DNA of 9,125 nucleotides from Chitinophagaceae bacterium. GTDB taxonomy: Bacteria; Bacteroidota; Bacteroidia; Chitinophagales; Chitinophagaceae. The DNA is taken from positions 1 to 9,125 of the forward strand of contig CANCKV010000093.1 in assembly GCA_947378615.1 (NCBI GenBank). Reading direction: 5' to 3'. The notes beneath the pieces are model-generated. The model saw nothing but the letters and a program-made list of their open reading frames with translations. It searched no databases and had not been told where the DNA came from. Each line of letters begins with the position of its first letter. Position 1 is the stretch's first letter. Positions 7,504-9,125 of this stretch are shown here, piece by piece. The position numbers and the translations under genes are program-made.

Positions 7504-8076
7504 CTTTTTTGTTTTAAGTTAGAAATTATTAAATGTCTCTCTACATTTTCTTACTACAAACAACTAATGGCAAATAATCGTTAGTGTTTTTAGCAAGATG
7601 CTGTACTTGAGATTTTGAAATGTAAAAGTAGAAAGTAAAAATTGCCTACACAACAACCCAAACACTTCAATACTACATCCTGTTCAAAAGTTTTTTAATT
7701 TAAAATACAAATTGGATACATCAACAGTACATCAAGCAATCAAAGATTCACTACATCATGCGCTAATTGAGGAAAATTACTTTCGCTTTTTACGATTTCA
7801 TGTTACTCAATAATCAAGATAGAAATGAAAAGAGAGGAATCTGTTTTTTCTATGGAAAGGGTGAGATGAAGGGATTGACATTTCCTATTTATATAACTTT
7901 CAAGAAAGAAAGAAGGCTAAACACAAAGTAAAAGCACCACACAGAATAGTAATCGTTTATTATCATGTCCTGAGTAAAAGCAGATCACAGAGGAATGCTA
8001 GCTACTTCGTAGTTTTAGGTTTCAGCTTACTGAAAAGACATAGAATTACTTAATTTATTAAATTATGGCTCCTATT
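7504..8076. other. 573-base intergenic region without a credible gene; leader of the modular-protein gene
   Basis: No open frame here exceeds a few tens of codons with protein-like content on either strand. The part next to 7503 must hold the promoter and leader of the modular-protein gene, but no convincing TAnnTTTG element could be placed. The middle carries four TACATC(A) repeats (7674-7758). Toward the heme A synthase stop are small inverted repeats: CTAC-TTC-GTAG (8002-8012), TTTCAG-CTTA-CTGAAA (8020-8035) and TAATTT-ATT-AAATTA (8051-8065). None has a T-tract suited to a minus-strand terminator, so the end of the heme A synthase transcript is not identified. Confidence 0.6.
7674..7758. 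repeat. Cluster of TACATC(A) repeats upstream of the modular-protein gene
   Basis: TACATC occurs at 7674-7679, TACATCAA at 7717-7724 and 7728-7735, and TACATCA at 7752-7758. Spacings are 43, 11 and 24 bases; 43 and 11 are close to whole helical turns. On the coding sense of the downstream gene the motif reads TGATGTA. The cluster lies about 170-255 bases upstream of the start codon. A set of regulator-binding sites is possible but unproven. Confidence 0.5.
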
Positions 8077-9096
8077 TTATTTACGAACCTTAAGCTTTAG
8101 GGCATTATCAAATATTAAGGCGATTAGAAGAGAAGAGAATAATAAATGTACAGGTTGAATCAAGCGAGGGAAATCGGCGAATATGAATATTCCTCCTGCA
8201 ACAATCTCGAGTACAATGACGATCAATACTCTCTTTGCCAATATGTTTAGATTTGGGAATGCCACAGAATTGAAGGTTAAATAAATTGAAATTGTTGCAA
8301 TAAACAAGGAAAAGCTTCGATGGATATAAAACCATGTATCTAATAAAGCTAGCCATCCACTACGGTTGATATAGCTCAATTTTTCATTGATATTGTCTAT
8401 CTCTCCCCTCACAACTGTCCCGAATATTATTTGTATAACAACAAGTAAACCTAGAATTAGATTTAAGGCTTGCATTTTTTTTGTGGTAGTTACTGTTTGT
8501 TTTCCTTTTACGATGTAAAGTAAATATTGGCTCACAAAAACCATTGCTAATGCTCCAAACATGTGTGCGGTTATTTTTAATAATGCCAAGTTGCTATCTA
8601 CTACAGTCTTTCCAAGCCATGCTTGAAAGCCTGTAATCAGTACTAGCAATAGACTTAACCAAAATATGCTGCTTTTCTTCCTGATATAAAAAAGACTCCA
8701 AATAACTTGTATTAATATCAACAATCCTAATAGGGCTCCTAATAATCGATTGATATATTCAATCCAAGTATGAATTACTGAAAACTTGGCATAATTATGT
8801 TTTTCATATTGTTTCCAATTCTCGGGGTTATAAACGGTGCTACTCTTAAATGAGTAGAGTGAATATATCAAGCTATCATTATGAATGATGAACTGTCCTT
8901 TCTTATAGGCATGATTTGGTTGAAAAACAACTTGCATAGAATCAGTTGGAGGGACAATATTGCCGAAACAGGTTGGCCAATCGGGACATCCCATACCGCT
9001 TTGAGTAGTGCGGACAACACTACCTACAACTATCAGTAAAAAGATAGCAAACAGCACTACCCATATATATCGAACAAAAGCCTTAGAAACTATCAT
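8077..9096 (-). CDS. ctaA: Heme A synthase (CtaA/Cox15 family)
   Basis: The 339-residue membrane protein would oxidise the C8 methyl of heme O to the formyl group of heme A for cytochrome c oxidase, in the cytoplasmic membrane. It has eight predicted helices in two related four-helix halves (roughly 10-28, 107-137, 144-161, 174-196, 207-229, 255-278, 286-306, 313-333). After helix 1 comes the family motif SGMGCPDWPTCFG with Cys37 and Cys43. Candidate heme ligands are His178 (ITAHMFG), His259 (FYIHRSF) and His317 (QPVHLLF). In the first half the motif is HTWIEYINR, giving His109, Glu113 and Asn116, where many homologues have ExxHR. The loop of about 60 residues between helices 1 and 2 is long, as in other Bacteroidota members as I recall them. 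The frame stays open to the window edge upstream, but ATG 9094-9096 gives a normal N-terminus (MIVSKAFVRYIW). Confidence 0.93.
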   Translation of the reverse strand: MIVSKAFVRYIWVVLFAIFLLIVVGSVVRTTQSGMGCPDWPTCFGNIVPPTDSMQVVFQPNHAYKKGQFIIHNDSLIYSLYSFKSSTVYNPENWKQYEKHNYAKFSVIHTWIEYINRLLGALLGLLILIQVIWSLFYIRKKSSIFWLSLLLVLITGFQAWLGKTVVDSNLALLKITAHMFGALAMVFVSQYLLYIVKGKQTVTTTKKMQALNLILGLLVVIQIIFGTVVRGEIDNINEKLSYINRSGWLALLDTWFYIHRSFSLFIATISIYLTFNSVAFPNLNILAKRVLIVIVLEIVAGGIFIFADFPRLIQPVHLLFSSLLIALIFDNALKLKVRK

Positions 9097-9125
9097 AATG
9101 GAAAGAGTTTTATTAGTTGCAGGTT
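9093..9125 (-). other. Possible C-terminal end of an upstream gene overlapping the heme A synthase start
   Basis: One minus-strand frame reads open from the window edge for ten codons (NLQLIKLFPL) and ends in a TGA that overlaps the heme A synthase ATG as ATGA. Such four-base overlaps are common between co-transcribed genes, so an upstream operon partner is possible. Ten codons are too few to identify it or exclude chance. Confidence 0.2.

Noticed and set aside
7774..7880. Short frames in the intergenic region (about 24 codons minus strand, about 14 codons plus strand from the ATG near 7826)
   Set aside because: They are low-complexity, without protein-like patterns or gene-like context, and expected by chance.
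8020..8035. TTTCAG-CTTA-CTGAAA hairpin as terminator of the heme A synthase gene
   Set aside because: The stem is only six base pairs, AT-rich, and followed on the minus strand by CCTAAAA with no T-tract.
8108..8356. 82-codon minus-strand frame within the heme A synthase gene
   Set aside because: It is an out-of-frame shadow; the other frame carries the conserved His motifs and membrane helices.
7504..9125. CRISPR array, insertion sequence, tRNA or rRNA
   Set aside because: No regularly spaced long direct repeats, terminal inverted repeats, transposase-like frame or tRNA-like cloverleaf was seen here or elsewhere in the window.

Overview
The window comes from an AT-rich member of the Bacteroidota. 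The support is a SusC/SusD outer-membrane pair, a protein ending in a type IX secretion (Por) sorting domain, the absence of recognisable Shine-Dalgarno sequences before the starts, and a Bacteroidota-style heme A synthase. Heme A synthase implies aerobic respiration with an aa3-type or related oxidase. An aerobic, glycan-using group such as the Chitinophagaceae or Sphingobacteriia would fit, but the genus cannot be fixed from this sequence.

All four genes lie on the minus strand, so transcription runs from high to low coordinates. From the right edge: a heme A synthase gene (8077-9096); a 573-base gap without a credible gene (7504-8076) that carries spaced TACATCA repeats; a 1121-residue secreted protein built from four carbohydrate-binding-like beta-sandwich modules alternating with three Ig-like domains (4138-7503), followed by a strong hairpin terminator (4081-4111); a 227-base intergenic region with short direct and inverted repeats; a full-length SusC-like TonB-dependent transporter (812-3910); and, 18 bases further on, the N-terminal half of a SusD-like lipoprotein that runs off the left edge (1-793).

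The left three genes look like the start of a polysaccharide utilisation locus. SusD would capture an oligosaccharide at the surface and SusC would import it through the outer membrane using TonB energy. The large modular protein would be exported by the type IX system and anchored or released at the surface, where it could bind the polymer. No catalytic glycosidase domain, regulator or sigma/anti-sigma pair is present, so the substrate is unknown; enzymes would be expected beyond the left edge. The heme A synthase is a housekeeping respiratory gene and is probably unrelated to the locus.

The points most worth a second look are the enzyme-free four-module protein with its near-exact 505-residue internal duplication, the single cysteines conserved at equivalent sites in both copies, the repeat clusters in the two intergenic regions, and an Asn in place of the expected heme-ligand His in the first half of the heme A synthase.
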